From Scatophagus argus (lineage: Eukaryota > Chordata > Actinopteri > Scatophagidae), in the NCBI RefSeq assembly GCF_020382885.2, contig NC_058511.1, forward strand, positions 18,156,504 through 18,220,503: a DNA stretch of 64,000 nucleotides, given 5' to 3'. A model generated the notes under the pieces. That model saw nothing but the letters and a program-made list of their open reading frames with translations. It made no database searches and was not told where the DNA came from. This document shows, piece after piece, positions 12,943-25,480 of this stretch. The position numbers and the translations under genes were made by a program. Numbering within the stretch: position 1 is the first letter of the stretch; each line of letters opens with the position of its first letter.

Positions 12943-15900
12943 TCACTCTTTGCATGCTTCTGAGGTGGAGGTCATTGGGTGTGTCTCATCCTGTACGAAC
13001 GGAGGCATCTGATTGGCTGGGACTCCTGGTAGCAGCTCTCCCACACTGCCGCAGTAGAGCAGGGAACGCATGGGCCATTTCTGTGGTGAGACAGGCACAC
13101 TGGCTTAACTCTTCATGCTAATATGATTAGTACCAAGATATGTGGTGAACAAACTAAAGTGGATAAGTGTCACAAAACAATTTTGTCTCCTTCACTTTTA
13201 TTGTTCACATATAATTAGATTTTCTTACCAAAGTGTCTCTGAACGTTGTCCTCTGACTGGCATAAGCTCACCTGAGTCTCCATTTATTACTGTGAGCTCA
13301 GAGCAATGCGCTCAACAAGTGGTAGCATTTTCAACCAAACTGCAAAAATATTTTTGTAAAATTTGAAAATGACATTCCATGTATGTACAAATTTTCAAAG
13401 TAAGGGCTGAGATGATCACTGAGCTCACAGAGGAAGAAGGTAGAGCCTCTGCAGAAGCCACCACCACACTTCTACAGGCTCATAAGTGCTCATTGAGACA
13501 AATTACTTTTGTATGAGTCTATACATTGTTTTGTAGGAAACTCTTGCATAGTATGCCTTTAAAGGATTACCTTCAGACATTACTCAGAGCTGAAAAAGGG
13601 TACTGCCAGCTTCTTTTTGTATGTATATTTTTGTTCACATTTAACATTCTTCTAAGAAGTCACAAACAACGTTAAGTCAGAGCACCGGCTGGTAGTGAAG
13701 CACAGTGTTCTTTTTAGTGAAGATGCAAATACACCATTACAACTAAGCATCAGGAATAAGTAAAAGAAACTAACAAATGAAGCTCGTTCAGAGGACCCAA
13801 AGGTATTTGTGTGACAAAATGCACCAGCTGATGCTTTCATAGGATGATTATCCTGTACACAGTCTGTACTGAATCCATCATGATAAGCAGTAAGTTGGTT
13901 CCTATCCATACCTTAACGGGATGCAGGTATCCACCTGGCCTGGAGGGCACAGTATGTTCAGCCAGCGTTTGTCCCTGATCCAGTGTCTCTGTTAGGTAAG
14001 CTATGTAGTTAGTAGCCAGAACCAGGACATCCAGCTTGGACAGCTTGGTGTCTGGTGGGACGGAAGGCAGAGCAGCCTGAGGACAGAGGGGGACAGTGGA
14101 CAGTGGTCATATTTTTAGCTAACTGTACTGAAAGACCTAACAACAGGATGGTCTTGTTTTCAAAGAGTATTTTTGTTGTTGTTGTTTGTTTGTTTGTTTT
14201 TTTATCTAATGAATGCAACTAAGCTAATTAAGCTAACTAATGTTACAGCTCAGCCGAGGTGGACACCATAATTGTTTACATCCCATCCTCTTACAAGCTC
14301 AAGCCTCTCGTCTATGAGTTGGTGCAAGTTTCCTTCTGTGTGGTGATATGGTGTCGTTTGGTGGAAAGAAAATAGTTCCTACATGAATCTGAAGGTCTGT
14401 GGATTTTCTTGAGTAAACAGGTTATGATTTCTGGAAAGAGACAATGGTATTTTTTTAGCTGTCTAGTTCCAGTGTATTGAAAAGCCAAAGTTATCTAGAT
14501 GATGAACAGCACTACAGGTAAGAGGGGGAAATACACTGTATAGTATTGGGACACTTGACCATTACACCGTATTCTAAAGACATAGATGTTAATATAAAGT
14601 TGATCCCTCCTTTCCGAGAAGAGTGGAGTGTTTCTGTTCACGGAGTGTTTCTGTGGGAACTTTTGCCCATTCATGCAGTAGAACATTTTTGAGGTCAGGC
14701 ACTGATGTTGGACCAAAAGGACTGGCTCACAATCTCTGTTTGAGTTCACCCCAAAGGTGTTGGATGGGGTTGAGGTCAGGGTTCTGTGTGGACCAGTCAA
14801 GTTCTTCCACACCAAACTCATCCAACCATGTCTTTATGGAGCTTTGCTTTGTGCACTGGGGCACAGTCATGCTGGAATAGAAAAGGGCCTTCAACAAACT
14901 GTTGCCACAAAGTTGGAAGCATAGCATTGTCCAAAATGTCTTGCTATGCTGAAGCTTTAAGATTTCCCTTCACAGGAAGTAAGGAGCCTGGCCCAACCCC
15001 TCAAAAACAACCCATCTAAATACTGTTGTTTATATAGTGTATGTATTTTGGATTTTGAGGTGAACTGTCCTTTTAACTCTGCAATATGATGGGAAATGAA
15101 GAGTTATTGTATGTCTGGTGTACCTGCAGGCTGTGGAAGGCCTGTCGCAGGTTGCGTACGCGGCTCCTCTCTCGCGCTGCGTTTTCTGGGGAGTGCTGAC
15201 CCCTCAGTGTCCTGGACTGGACCGCAGACGCAAAACCAGAACCAGAGTTTGACTTGGACCCACACACCTATTTGTAAAATGCATGTTAAGAGCCTAATGA
15301 AAAGTAAAATAAGATAACATTTTAGTAAACTGACCCAAGTAAATTTACTGTTGTCCAAATGGGAAAGTTAGAAATTTTTTAAACAAACTGTTATTCAAGA
15401 ATTTTTAGACAATTTCTTCCATGATTTCTATGCTGTACAGAGATCAGTATCCGGTCATACAGAACAGCTGGGAGCATCATCAAATAAACACACTGTTCCC
15501 ACATGGAAACTTCCTTATGCATTTAGCATATTGCTGAATGGTGTAACTGTGAAAATCAGTGTTTTTATCCCGAAGATCATCAGCTACTGTTTCAGTCCTC
15601 CTTAATTTTTGTTACTTTCATCTAAGTCTGTAAGCAAGAGGATTTGGGCCACATGTGAAAATTTGTTTTAGTTCTGACTTCATCATCAGAATTTTGACTT
15701 CAAACTCCGAACTCAAATAACTGTCCCCAGCCTTCTTCAGTAGCTCTGCTTCAGGACAGAATGAGTCCCTCAGGAGGGCGTCCCCAGCAAAAAGAGGAAT
15801 CATTTATTTTCACTATAATTCCATCCAAATCACACAGTGACTGAATGTATGACTGTCCTGGTCATGGGTTTCATATACTTTAATAAAACATTTAAAAGCA

Positions 15901-16608
15901 AAATTCTTCTCATACTGAGGACCTCGGGACCTAATCTTGTCAAATGGGGGTCTGTGGTCTAATGTGTGTCAGTTTAGGGGGCCCTTCGGGTGAAAACATT
16001 GTAGATCCATTGCTTTAGTGCTCAGAAATGATTCATACTGTGTGTTCAAGCTCACTAGAGAAAAAACAGTTGCAGTCATGCATTATCACAGACCTTCCTG
16101 AACATATTAGTTCACAGTACCTGAACTTTAGTTGGGATCTTAATATTTCCTTCAAGTCACCAGTGAAAAAGGGACCTGATACTCTGATATTCTAATCTTA
16201 TACCTGTTGGAACTCTCACTCATCTTCAAATTTTCACACCACACTAATGAGTTGGTGACTGTGAGTCTTTTTGTGTCTGATCACCAGCAATTTAGACTTC
16301 TTAAATCTGAAACATGATAAAGGATAGATACATCCTAGATACTGCAGGAAGGGGGTAAAATGTCCCATAATTTCCTGTAAGAGAGTAATTGGACAACAAC
16401 TTGAGTTTCAGCTGAGAAAACTGCAATATTAATTCAGACTCACCCACTTCCTTGGCGCACAGCTGCTGCGTATGCTCTGCCTGTGTCCATGCAGGGATGC
16501 TGGGCTGCCGGCTGCACAGGGCTGCTGCTTCTGCTGCTCGGCTGTGGAGCTGGAGACCAACTGGTGGTTAACAGCAAACATCAGACCTTCCAGAGGATTC
16601 ATTGCCAT
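12943..16608 (-). CDS. tcf23: tcf23, class II basic helix-loop-helix transcription factor
   Basis: Complete gene of 203 codons in four exons, all with consensus splice sites and phase 0 joins: 16608-16444 (residues 1-55), 15267-15124 (56-103), 14076-13912 (104-158) and 13080-12943 (159-203). The start ATG lies in ATCCATGG, and a second in-frame ATG is two codons on. The bHLH covers about residues 83-135: basic region [17 protein letters not shown], then, across an intron in the [23 protein letters not shown] and [12 protein letters not shown] as loop and helix 2. The tail YLHPVK-KWPMRS closely matches the YLHPLKKWPMRS-type tail of human TCF23 (214 residues), which separates it from other bHLH families. 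Mammalian TCF23 (OUT) is described as a heterodimerising inhibitor of E12/MyoD-type factors; that role is known of the family, not shown here. It sits next to slc5a6, as near human 2p23. Confidence 0.93.
14534..15039 (-). mobile_element. Tc1-like transposon relic in tcf23 intron 2
   Basis: About 506 bases with inverted CACTGTATA/TATATAGTG-type ends, each bordered by the TA target of Tc1/mariner elements (14532-14533 and 15040-15041). The minus strand still encodes the C-terminal part of a DDE transposase, including [16 protein letters not shown] and [11 protein letters not shown]. The 5' two thirds of the transposase are missing and the frame is broken, so it is an internally deleted, inactive copy. 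It lies between tcf23 exons 2 and 3 on the same strand as the gene. Confidence 0.88.
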
Positions 16609-16997
16609 GGATGCTGTAGCAGACTCTTCTCCAGACTTCAGAACTTAATTCACAGGCTGAGTCTATTTTCATCGGCTGGATGAACGTGTGCTTTGTCGGA
16701 GATCGTTGTATCTTCCACTGTTGGTAAACATGCTACAGAACACACAGTCGGAGGTCATCTTTCTGTCTAATCTGGGAACATCTTAAAAGTCTAACCCAGA
16801 CAAAAAATAAATAAATAAAAAGATATATTGTTCAAGAACAGCTGAACTGTGTGCACCAGTCTGTTCAAGCATCTCCAAGCTTGTTTTCAGAATTCACCAG
16901 TCCTGTCCACCACCCCGACTTCTACCCACACCCCTGACCAACTGGTGAAAACACCCTGCACATCACTGTCCATGCAGAGAATTCCTCCCAGTCTGAT

Positions 16998-17048
<51 letters not shown>

Positions 17049-18364
17049 CTCTCTGCTTGTTTCCTTATCGGGTGAGGTAATGTGGGGAACTTCATGTGGT
17101 CCTTATCTTAGCCTCCTGATCATCATGATCCTCCCCTGGCTGTTTGGCTGCCAAGAAGAGCAGGCAGGCAGGCAGTCAGGCCTGGGGGAGTGCAGCACTG
17201 GAAGGGTGTCCTGATGCAGGGCACCGGGGGGCTTGGGAAACTCAAAACTCTGCTAACAACTGGACAAGGGTGGGATTGGAAGCTCAGGGCAGTGCGACAT
17301 TGAAGATTACCAAAGCAAGATGGAAGTGTATCTCTCTTTTGCTTTGCTGACTTGAAAACTTGATATATGGCAGGGTAACTTGGGGTTAACCTATGGTCCC
17401 ACCTCACAGTATTCAGACTCCAAATCTGAAACATATTCCTCCAAAGTTCTACAATATCGGTACCTTCATCTCATTTTATTCTGGCCATAATTCAGACTCA
17501 GTGATGACTTTGTGAAATGGTTTCAACCAGAATCAAATGTTCACTGACATCCAGCTTCTCACATGAGGTGTGAGTTTCTCAGCTTTCTTTACAGAGTAAA
17601 GACCTGAACGTAGACAGGAAATGGTGAATGAAGCACAAGATGCACTCTGGTCACCACTCTTTATTGAGTACTGTGTCCAGTAGACCACACACATTCACTC
17701 ACTTATTAAATCTTTACAATAAACGCCTCACTCAGGGAAACACTGAACATTGATACTAATACCTGTGAGTACATACCGTTTACTGTGCAGCTGTTCTTAT
17801 GTTCATTTTTTTGTTGTTTATTTCTTCATTATCGTGTCTTTGCTCTGTGATTGCTCTCTGTTTGATTTTACTTTCTTCCAATCCTGCCTGCTGCTGTGAC
17901 AAAGCACTGGGGGCTGACACAAGGAGGGGAAATAAAGGATTATCTTATTTTATGTGCATTTGCCACTGGAGTTATGTGGATGCCCCAGAAACAGTTTGAA
18001 ATAACAGACCAACAGTTGAAACAATGCACTTCTTAGTGTCAGTTTTATTTGGTCAAAACAATAAAACAGTGTGTTTCAGTCTGAGGTACAACATCATTGT
18101 GGTCATTGTGGAATGTAACATATACTGCAATTCATTTTAAACTGCATAGAGGGAAAAAGAGTTATTGTTGTTATTGACATATACATTCAGAATGTCCATA
18201 TTATGAAACCTTCTGTTTTAATAAAACCAAACCTTGAGCAGGACCCGGTTCACAAGGGAGAACCATCCTGCTGATAGTCGCCTGGGTGAAGGGGGGGAAG
18301 AAAGAAGAGGTAGACAGGACAGGAACTGGAATGCTGGAATTGTGCTGTAAAAATGATTAGGTGC
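16609..18364. other. tcf23 5' flank and intergenic DNA
   Basis: Upstream of the tcf23 start and downstream of srp9. It should contain the tcf23 promoter, but no TATA box or start site could be fixed. It holds a long CT microsatellite at 16999-17043. No exon was seen, and open frames here are short and overlap the repeat. Confidence 0.45.
16999..17043. repeat. (CT)n microsatellite
   Basis: An uninterrupted CT run of 45 bases, about 400 bases upstream of the tcf23 start codon. Confidence 0.97.
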
Positions 18365-18716
18365 ATGTTTGTGGGGCGGCAGTGCAGTGGTTAGCACTGT
18401 CCCAGGTTTGAATCCCGGTCTGGGCCCTTCTATGTGGAGTTTGCATGTTCTCTCTGTGCCTGCGTGGGTTTTCTCCAGGTACTCCGGCTTCCTCCCACAA
18501 TACCAAAAACATGCACATTAGGTTAATTGGCTACTCTACGTTGGCCCTAGGTGTGAGTGTGAGAGTGTGTGGTTGTCTGTCTTTGTGTGTTGGCCCTGTG
18601 ATTGACCAGTCCAGGGTGAACCCCGCCTCTCGCCCATAGTCAGCTGGGATAGGCTCCAGCTCCCCCGCGACCCTGACGGATAAGCGGTATAGAAAATGGA
18701 TGGATGGATGTTTGTG
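18365..18716 (+). mobile_element. tRNA-derived SINE, copy 2, with target-site duplication
   Basis: The body, 18374-18707, belongs to the same family as the copy at 3630-3990 and is very similar to it. It is flanked by a perfect 9-bp direct repeat, ATGTTTGTG (18365-18373 and 18708-18716). It lacks about 20 bases after GCACTGTC and about 7 bases at the GATTGACCAGTCC site compared with copy 1. Both gaps lie at short direct repeats in copy 1, consistent with replication slippage. Confidence 0.85.
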
Positions 18717-18796
18717 TATGAACATCTCAACATTTAAGAAGTGATACTTAGTTATATGCAGTTATATGTTATACTATGTAATATGCAGTTTTTGTC

Positions 18797-19258
18797 CTGG
18801 CTGTGGAACAATGGACCACTGGAGCTCTACAGCCTCTCAAGGGTGCTGTGGAGGGCATGGGAGTTTGCCCTCTACAGGAAGTGACAGAGCAGACTGTTCT
18901 TCATGAGGAGACTCAGGTCATCCAATGCATGCTTATCAGTGTGTGCTTGCCAACACTCTCTTCTTTGCAGTGGTGTGCTGGGGTGGTGTCATAAAAGCTG
19001 GAGAGGTATCAGACTGTTTAACGTCAACAGACTGTCAGACGTCCCCCCATAGCCCCTTGCACTGTATACTGCACTACACTTGTACATATGCAGTGTATAT
19101 ATTTTATTTTTATTGCATTTTTTTAGTATTTAATACACTATAGCTTCTATCCTATTTTCTATTTTTTTTTTACCCATTTGTTCCTGGACTTACTCTGTCC
19201 TGAGATGCTGCAATACTCCAAGTTTCCCTCTGGGGATCAATAAAGAATTATCTAATTA
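18797..19258 (+). mobile_element. LINE 3'-end relic
   Basis: Degenerate reverse-transcriptase-derived sequence. One frame reads LANTLFFAVVCWGGVIKAGE, a phrase typical of the C-terminal part of fish non-LTR retrotransposons (L2/CR1/Rex-like). The end, GGGGATCAATAAAGAATTAT followed by short ATTATCT repeats, is the usual 3' tail of such elements. It is 5'-truncated, with frameshifts and stops. The clade is uncertain. Confidence 0.65.
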
Positions 19259-19459
19259 TCTTATCTCAAATCTCTTATTTTTTGTCCTCAAGTCAGTTGT
19301 TTAACCTGCATGATCTCACATTTAGACTGATAACATTTCATACACGAGATACCTTTAAATATCACAATTACAGTTTCCACACTCCTTCCCTCTAAATTTG
19401 GATCAGTTAATACAAGCTTAAAACACACAACACAAGATGAATACAGGAGAGACAGTGGC

Positions 19460-20209
19460 TGTACTGGGGTAAATAAACATTTATTGAACCTGCAACAGTG
19501 ATTCTCAGATGATGAAATGGCATTTGGACGTGTGCGGTCTCTTCATAGAAGTCAGGGGTTTTCTCAACACTGCTGTTAGGAAATCAGAAAATTCTGCTTC
19601 ATTCATGTGGTACAAGTCCAAGCAGAATGAAACCAATTGCTCTGCTAAAACTGAAGCCAACATAGTTATATAGATGTAAATAGAAAAGACATCATTGTCT
19701 TCATCACCTGTCCTTTTTGTCCCCTTTCAAAGCAAATTCAAGCCCCTCTTAAAAAAAAAAAAAAAAAAATCAAGGTGCCAAAGCTGCACACACAGCAGCA
19801 GAGGATTTATACTTCCCATACATATTGTCTCAAATTCCCCCAACCCCTCTCATTTTCCATCTCTACGTTTCAATTTCCCAGAAGCCTCTAACTAATCTTA
19901 CCTTACATTAATACCATCAGGGATGTGATCATAATGCCAGTCACAGAAAGGCTGGATAACGGGACTTTTGATGATTAAGAAAGAACCTTAAAAACAAAAT
20001 CCTGAGATAATAAAATATATACAGTATTCACATCTCTGACAGTATTAAATCAGTGTTGGCAGCTAGACCAGTCTCACCATGTTCCCTCTTTACAACTGCC
20101 TCATCTCTAAGCTTCCACATCGCATTCTGATGATACTGTGCTCTCAACAACCACTGTGTCCACTGAACTTAGTCCAGGTGCACAAGAAGGTCAGTGCATA
20201 TAGAGCATC
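19460..20209 (-). other. srp9: srp9 3' UTR (probable)
   Basis: Follows the srp9 stop codon on the minus strand. An AATAAA signal (TTTATT at 19480-19485 on the plus strand) would end the transcript near 19460. The stretch has an A-run of 19 bases at 19751-19769, which is a T-run in the transcript. No reading frame of note. Confidence 0.6.
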
Positions 20210-21788
20210 TTAGTCCGTCTCCATGGCACCACTGTGCGTCTCCTTGGACACCATGAGCCTCATCAGTTTTCCGTGGAGTTTCTCAATCTTCTTCACGTCC
20301 TGGGCCTGGTCTGTCTTGTACTGTAAACACTGCAGGAATGCACAAAAAACCCACATGAGGACAATTCAATTCAACTGAATTTAATGTATTTATATTGCAC
20401 CAAATCAGAAGTTATTTCATGACACTTTCCACTTAGACCAGGTCTAGACCAAACTCTTTCATTTAGTTTTCAGTACAGAGAGACCCAACAAAACCTCCCT
20501 AATGGAGCACTTGGTGACAGTGGTGAGGAAAAACTTCCTTTTAGAGGGTGGAAACCCCAGAGAGAGGAGGCTACTGTTATATAAAATTAACCAAGTAAAG
20601 CCAGCAATGTGTTTTTATATCACAGATTAAGAAATTACATCAAACACAGAATTACAAAAGTGTACTTTTCTTCTGCTAGACTAGTTCCTGACTCGGGGGC
20701 AGCCGTGGCCTAGAGGTTGGAGAAGCGGCTTGTGATCGGAGGGTCACCGGTTCGATTCCCCCACCGACGGACAGGAAAAATTTGGGTGTGGTGGAGTGAT
20801 TAATGCGATAAAATGCTGCCCCCCCTCCATTAGCCGGCTGATGTGTCCTTGAGCAAGGCACTTAACCCCCCAATATGCTCCCCAGGCGCTTGTTGCTGCC
20901 CACTGCTCCTGTGTGTGTTTCACTGCATGTAATTTGCCGGGTGTTGCATGTGTGTGTTCAACTAAGGATGGGTCAAATGCAGAAGACGAAGTCAGTGTGT
21001 GTATGTAAAAATATATATACTGTCAATAAAGTTGATTCTTCTTCTTCTTCTCTGGTAATATCCTAACATTCCATGAGGTCAAAACTTTAATTTGTACAAT
21101 ACCTTGGCTTATCTGTCTTAACAACAATCAGCATTTCAGCCTCACAGAGCCGCTAGCATGTCAGGGTCAGTACAGATACAGTTAGCTGTTGAATCAATCA
21201 GCGGAGCTGTAATGAGCGCAGCTGACTAGCTTGAAGTATAAAGTATCTCACTCTCAATTGTTAGGATTTGCTTATGTGTCCACGATACACGTCACTATAA
21301 AGTGACTGGTAACTCTACTTCAGTTATCACACGCCATTTTTCCCAGGCAAACTACTGACAATTGATACACGATGAAAAAGAACAGAACGTGAAGAAAGTG
21401 GTTTTCTGTTCATCAAACAGAGGAAGGTTTTGGAGGTCTCCGATGTAAACATGATCACATTAATTCATATTAACAGATCAATCAAAATGTCAGTCCCTCA
21501 TTTCACTTACCACGGCATTGTCGGTCACTTTGATGCAAAGGTTTCCGTCGCAGTGTCTGTACTTCAGAACCACTCTGACCTGAAAACAGGACAACAACTA
21601 CTGAATTCAAAGTTTAAAAAAAAATCAGACCACCAGCTAGCTCATTCACGTCGCTAACGTGCTATCCGGCTAACAATCTAGCATGCTAACCTACTTAAAA
21701 AAGAAAGTATTTTTACCTTCATGGGATCTGTCAGATACAGTTTTTCTGCTGCGCGGGCAAACTCTTCCCAAACCTGATAGTGAGGCAT
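20210..21788 (-). CDS. srp9: srp9, signal recognition particle 9 kDa subunit
   Basis: SRP9 pairs with SRP14 and binds the Alu domain of 7SL RNA, where the heterodimer slows elongation while the ribosome docks at the ER. Three exons make exactly 86 codons, the length of human SRP9: 21788-21717 (24 codons), 21579-21511 (23) and 20329-20210 (39 plus stop). Splice sites are consensus and both joins are phase 0. The protein starts [19 protein letters not shown], continues [20 protein letters not shown], and then has [20 protein letters not shown] before a short tail ending AMETD. These match the human protein almost residue for residue in the RNA-binding fold. The second intron carries a dispersed repeat and a SINE. 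The gene diverges from the putative enah start 4.15 kb away, the same head-to-head order as human SRP9 and ENAH. Confidence 0.97.
20366..20570 (+). repeat. dispersed teleost repeat, copy 2, in srp9 intron 2
   Basis: Starts TTCAATTCAACTGAATTTAA and shares ordered blocks with the repeat at 10573-10925, including AGACCAGGTCTAGACCAAAC and GTGAGGAAAAACTTCC. Only the first half of the family is present, and it is in the opposite orientation to srp9. Confidence 0.65.
20695..21051 (+). mobile_element. tRNA-derived SINE with V-type core, in srp9 intron 2
   Basis: The head resembles a tRNA (GCCGTGGCCTAGAGGTTGG, then GGTTCGATTCCC as box B). The middle carries CCTTGAGCAAGGCACTTAAC, the conserved core seen in vertebrate V-SINEs. 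It ends in AATAAAGTTGATTC and a TTC triplet tail. It is a different family from the SINEs at 3630 and 18374. No clear target duplication was found. It lies antisense to srp9. Confidence 0.7.
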
Positions 21789-21879
21789 TATTTCAACCAA
21801 ACGGAGTTATTATTCTACCAAATCTGTTTGTATCAGCGGACCGGGTTTGCTAACTTCGGAACACCACATCAGCAGCACC

Positions 21880-21940
21880 CTGAACACAGCCAATCAGAAT
21901 GGGAAAAAAACGTGTTTCCAAAATCACTTCCGGGTTACTG
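21880..21940 (-). promoter_or_regulatory. srp9: srp9 proximal promoter (CCAAT and ETS-type sites)
   Basis: About 100-150 bases upstream of the srp9 ATG are a CCAAT box on the plus strand (21890-21894, inside AGCCAATCAG) and an ETS-type motif (CACTTCCGG, 21925-21933). Both are common in TATA-less housekeeping promoters, which fits an SRP subunit. The transcription start was not determined. Confidence 0.45.
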
Positions 21941-21959
21941 TTTCAAAACAAAAGCCTGC

Positions 21960-24900
21960 TAAGCATGAATAATAAAGTCTACATTATGAATCAAACTTGC
22001 ATTCTTTGATATCACTTGTAAGCATGGTCATCCAAGTTTAAAATGTATCATAGCAATGCTTGCAATTAAACTGCTTCACAAACAAGAGCAAATTAAGTTC
22101 TCATTTATCATTTACAACTGCGCTTTCCTATTCTCAAGCAAACTTTGAATATAAACAGTGATGCTCTCTGTTGATTATGGGTCTCTACTTCTGGTTGAGT
22201 AAATTACCAGTGTGCGAGTGATATGCAATAACTACTGATTCTTGGTTCATGAACTCGTCAAGAGGGCCCTTAGCTGACCTTTGTTTTGAAATGATCCATA
22301 GTCGCAGAAAAGGAAATGTTGGTGCGGGAAGTTCTACGTACCGCCCTCTAGTGGTTGCACTTAAAGTTGAACGACACCCGCCTTCCCCCATCAAAATGCG
22401 AACAGTCCTCACAACTTGGAATATGATCGATTCATTGCAGTATATGATTTTCCCAATCTTTAATGTCTTATTGTCCTCAAGGCAGTATAAAAATATTCAG
22501 ATTCGAAGATGGCAATATCATAATTAAAAAATACCATTAAAAGTAACTATTAAAAATAGTACTATATAATTACTGATAAGTTAAAATACTTTGATGGAGT
22601 AACATATGAGCAGAATTATTGTGTCTGGCTGAAGTGTGGATAATTTTAAGTAAATATATAGATGTGTAACTGCAGAGTTTTATAAACTGATCATACGCTC
22701 TGCATATAAAATATGAATCTGCAATATATTATATAACTAAATAATATACGTTGCTGACGTTGCTACTGCTAATGACAGCGCTACGTCACTTTGCTTTTTC
22801 ACTATTGCACTATTAGTTCAAATGCTACACCACATATGGCCACTATATTGTATTGTACTACTACTGAATAACTGCTGTAATTTTGAATTGGATTGGATTG
22901 CTCCGTGTACTTTCTATATTAGTATTCTTGTTATACTTTTATATGATTATTTATTATTATTTTTGTAAGTTCTCTATTTATCTGTACATTTTTGTCAAAT
23001 AGCTAGTACCACAAAATTGTATGGTAATCAAGTATATGTAACCCTGGGAAGAAGTGCTTCAGCTGGTAAGAGGACATGTTTTATGGGTTGTACACTAGAT
23101 GGCAGACAAAGTTCAGGTATTTTTGTGGATGGGTAAACCCACTGAATGAACTCAGAAGACTAAACAAGGAGAATCTCATCAGCATTTGAGTGGTGTTCTT
23201 CTCCCCCAAGCAGTTTACAGTGAATCTATCAGTAGAGTAAGCTTCATTCCCTTCACATGTAATGACATTTAACAGAGCAGGAGAGGAGTGGGTGGCGTGC
23301 TGAAGGCTCATTCATCACCAACTAAGTCAGCAGCAGCTCAGTCACCCCAGTGGCATCTATTTCAGATTTTGGTATTATAGTTTCTCCACGATGCCATAGA
23401 GACAAACCTTAGAGCAGAAGTGTTACATAATGGCAGGAGATCTCATGATATGACCCTCTGCCTCTACCTTTTTATTTAGTAGAAAACCCTGTCCTAATCC
23501 TCTTTTACAACATCAGACAACACGCGTGGTTAGCTGAGCTGCCTTTAAACAAAACAGTGCATTTCCACAGCGACTCAAGGTTCACTTATGTTATTTATTG
23601 TGCATTGTCACGGCCTTCTTCAATGAACGAGTCAGGTGGAGTATAAGGCTTCGTTTTAAGATGGACAGAACTGATTTATGCTATTCGTGTCATTCTCCTA
23701 ATCAACATTCTTGTTATGTTTATGACAGTAAATCACAATACTAACTGAGATGTGGAGAGCAGCATCCCCTTGAGCTAAAAAAAGAAACATTATGTTTAAT
23801 TTTTGGCTTGAAACAGTTTGAGTAGGCCTCAGCTTTGGTAAGCCTCTTTTGGTCCCTCAGTGGATAAGTGGTTTATAATACTGGCTTCACCTGCAACAGT
23901 GCCATTATAATGGTGAGCTGTAAAGTTACATGATGGACACGACACACACACACACACACACACACTTAAAACAGAAAAACACATCCTGGCTGACTGCTGC
24001 AGGAATTTTTCCCAGACTGAATCCTGAGGGATGATGTTGGCTGTCAAAGTCTGACATTGTTTTCCTCCACAGCCCCAACTTCACCTCCACACACGTTCAC
24101 ACACCAGTAAATCACACTGCCGGCATCAAGGGCCACCTGTGGCGGAACATCAGCTCCTGTCTATGGGTCTGACCACAGCTCTTGTTTGTTTATTGCTTGT
24201 TTAAAAAGATCTGTACTTTAAAGAGTTCATTTTTTTGACTTTATAATTGAGTTTTTCATGACCTTTTTTGGACTTACACTGCATTTTGCAGGTCCAAAGA
24301 TATCAAATGCCACCTCTGTGATGAGGTGATTTGTATTAATTCTTGCAACAATAACTTGACATAGATGCAAAGTTTTCACCTGTCAGTGTTTTCCCTTTAA
24401 TCTGCAGTCCTATTAAACGGTCCTGTTATTGGCAGCTGTGACTGCAATGCACAGTTTTACTGATTTTATTTGGAGAACATCACATCACATCCTCAGTGCC
24501 TTGTGCTCTGGCCCTTATTAATTACTAAAACACTTGTGAAAAAAATTATCTTGTGGATGAAGATGATGTAGTTGGACTAAACCTTTTCTGAGAGGAATAT
24601 AAATGATCAGTGGCATTTGGTCAGGTTCATTAGATTTATTTAGCAAATTTGTATTGGCTTATTTAAAGTTCATCAAAGTAACTTCTACTGTTCTTTGTGG
24701 TTATGTGGTTACAGCTGTCTTTGTAGATCATCACTGATGAGACAGAAAACAAAAAGCTAAAATACTGGAGACCAGAAGCCATAGTCATGACTTTTATGAC
24801 ATGAAGATAATGGACTTGTTGTCCAAACAATATTTTAATCTTTATTGCACACTGCAAACTCCTCCTATCTACCTGGGAGTTAATAGTGACCCTATGGGTA

Positions 24901-25480
24901 GTCAGTACTACTACAGCATGATTTTAAATTTAATCAAGTATTAGTATGGTTGTTTGTTTCTTTCTTCTTTTGTTTTTAAGGAAAACAGACCAGACCAATT
25001 TCACACGCTTATTTTGCTGTGTTTTCACTCTGCTTTGGTCACTGCTCAATATCACAGACAATAACACACAGCAAGAGAGCCAACTCAGTTGTCACGGGCA
25101 ACCTGTACGTGCTGCGTCCCACAAGTTGCGTCAACTGCAGCCTTCATGTGCCGTCGGAAATCATAAAATAATAGCTATAGCTTATAAGATCTAAGAGAGC
25201 TAAATAAGAGCTAAATAGTGCATCCCAATTTTTAGATGTGAATTTTAGGTGGCCTCTCATAATACGGGGCAGTGTGTTATTTATTGGACATAATTGAATG
25301 AAAAAAAAAACAGTGAGCCACAGTCACACAGTTTTCATGTTATCGTACCATTGAGTCATTTTGTGAACTTTGTTATGAGACTTTTTGTACTAAAAATACA
25401 CTGGTAAATACCCCCTCTGTTAACATGAGTATTTTTCGCCAATGGACGCTCTTCAATAAGATATTATTAAATGAGAGACT
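21960..25480. other. spacer between srp9 and the putative enah promoter
   Basis: AT-rich DNA without exons. A CA microsatellite lies at 23942-23965. Open frames are all under 95 codons and lack recognisable domains. It probably includes regulatory DNA of the divergent pair, but no element could be named. Confidence 0.45.
23942..23965. repeat. (AC)12 microsatellite
   Basis: A perfect AC run of 24 bases in the srp9-enah spacer. Confidence 0.95.

Noticed and set aside
14623..14880. Plus-strand open frames over the Tc1 relic
   Set aside because: They are the antisense of the transposase remnant, which reads on the minus strand.
20701..20775. tRNA-like sequence with boxes A and B
   Set aside because: It is the head of a SINE followed by a V-type core and a TTC tail, not a free tRNA gene. 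No proper acceptor stem was seen.
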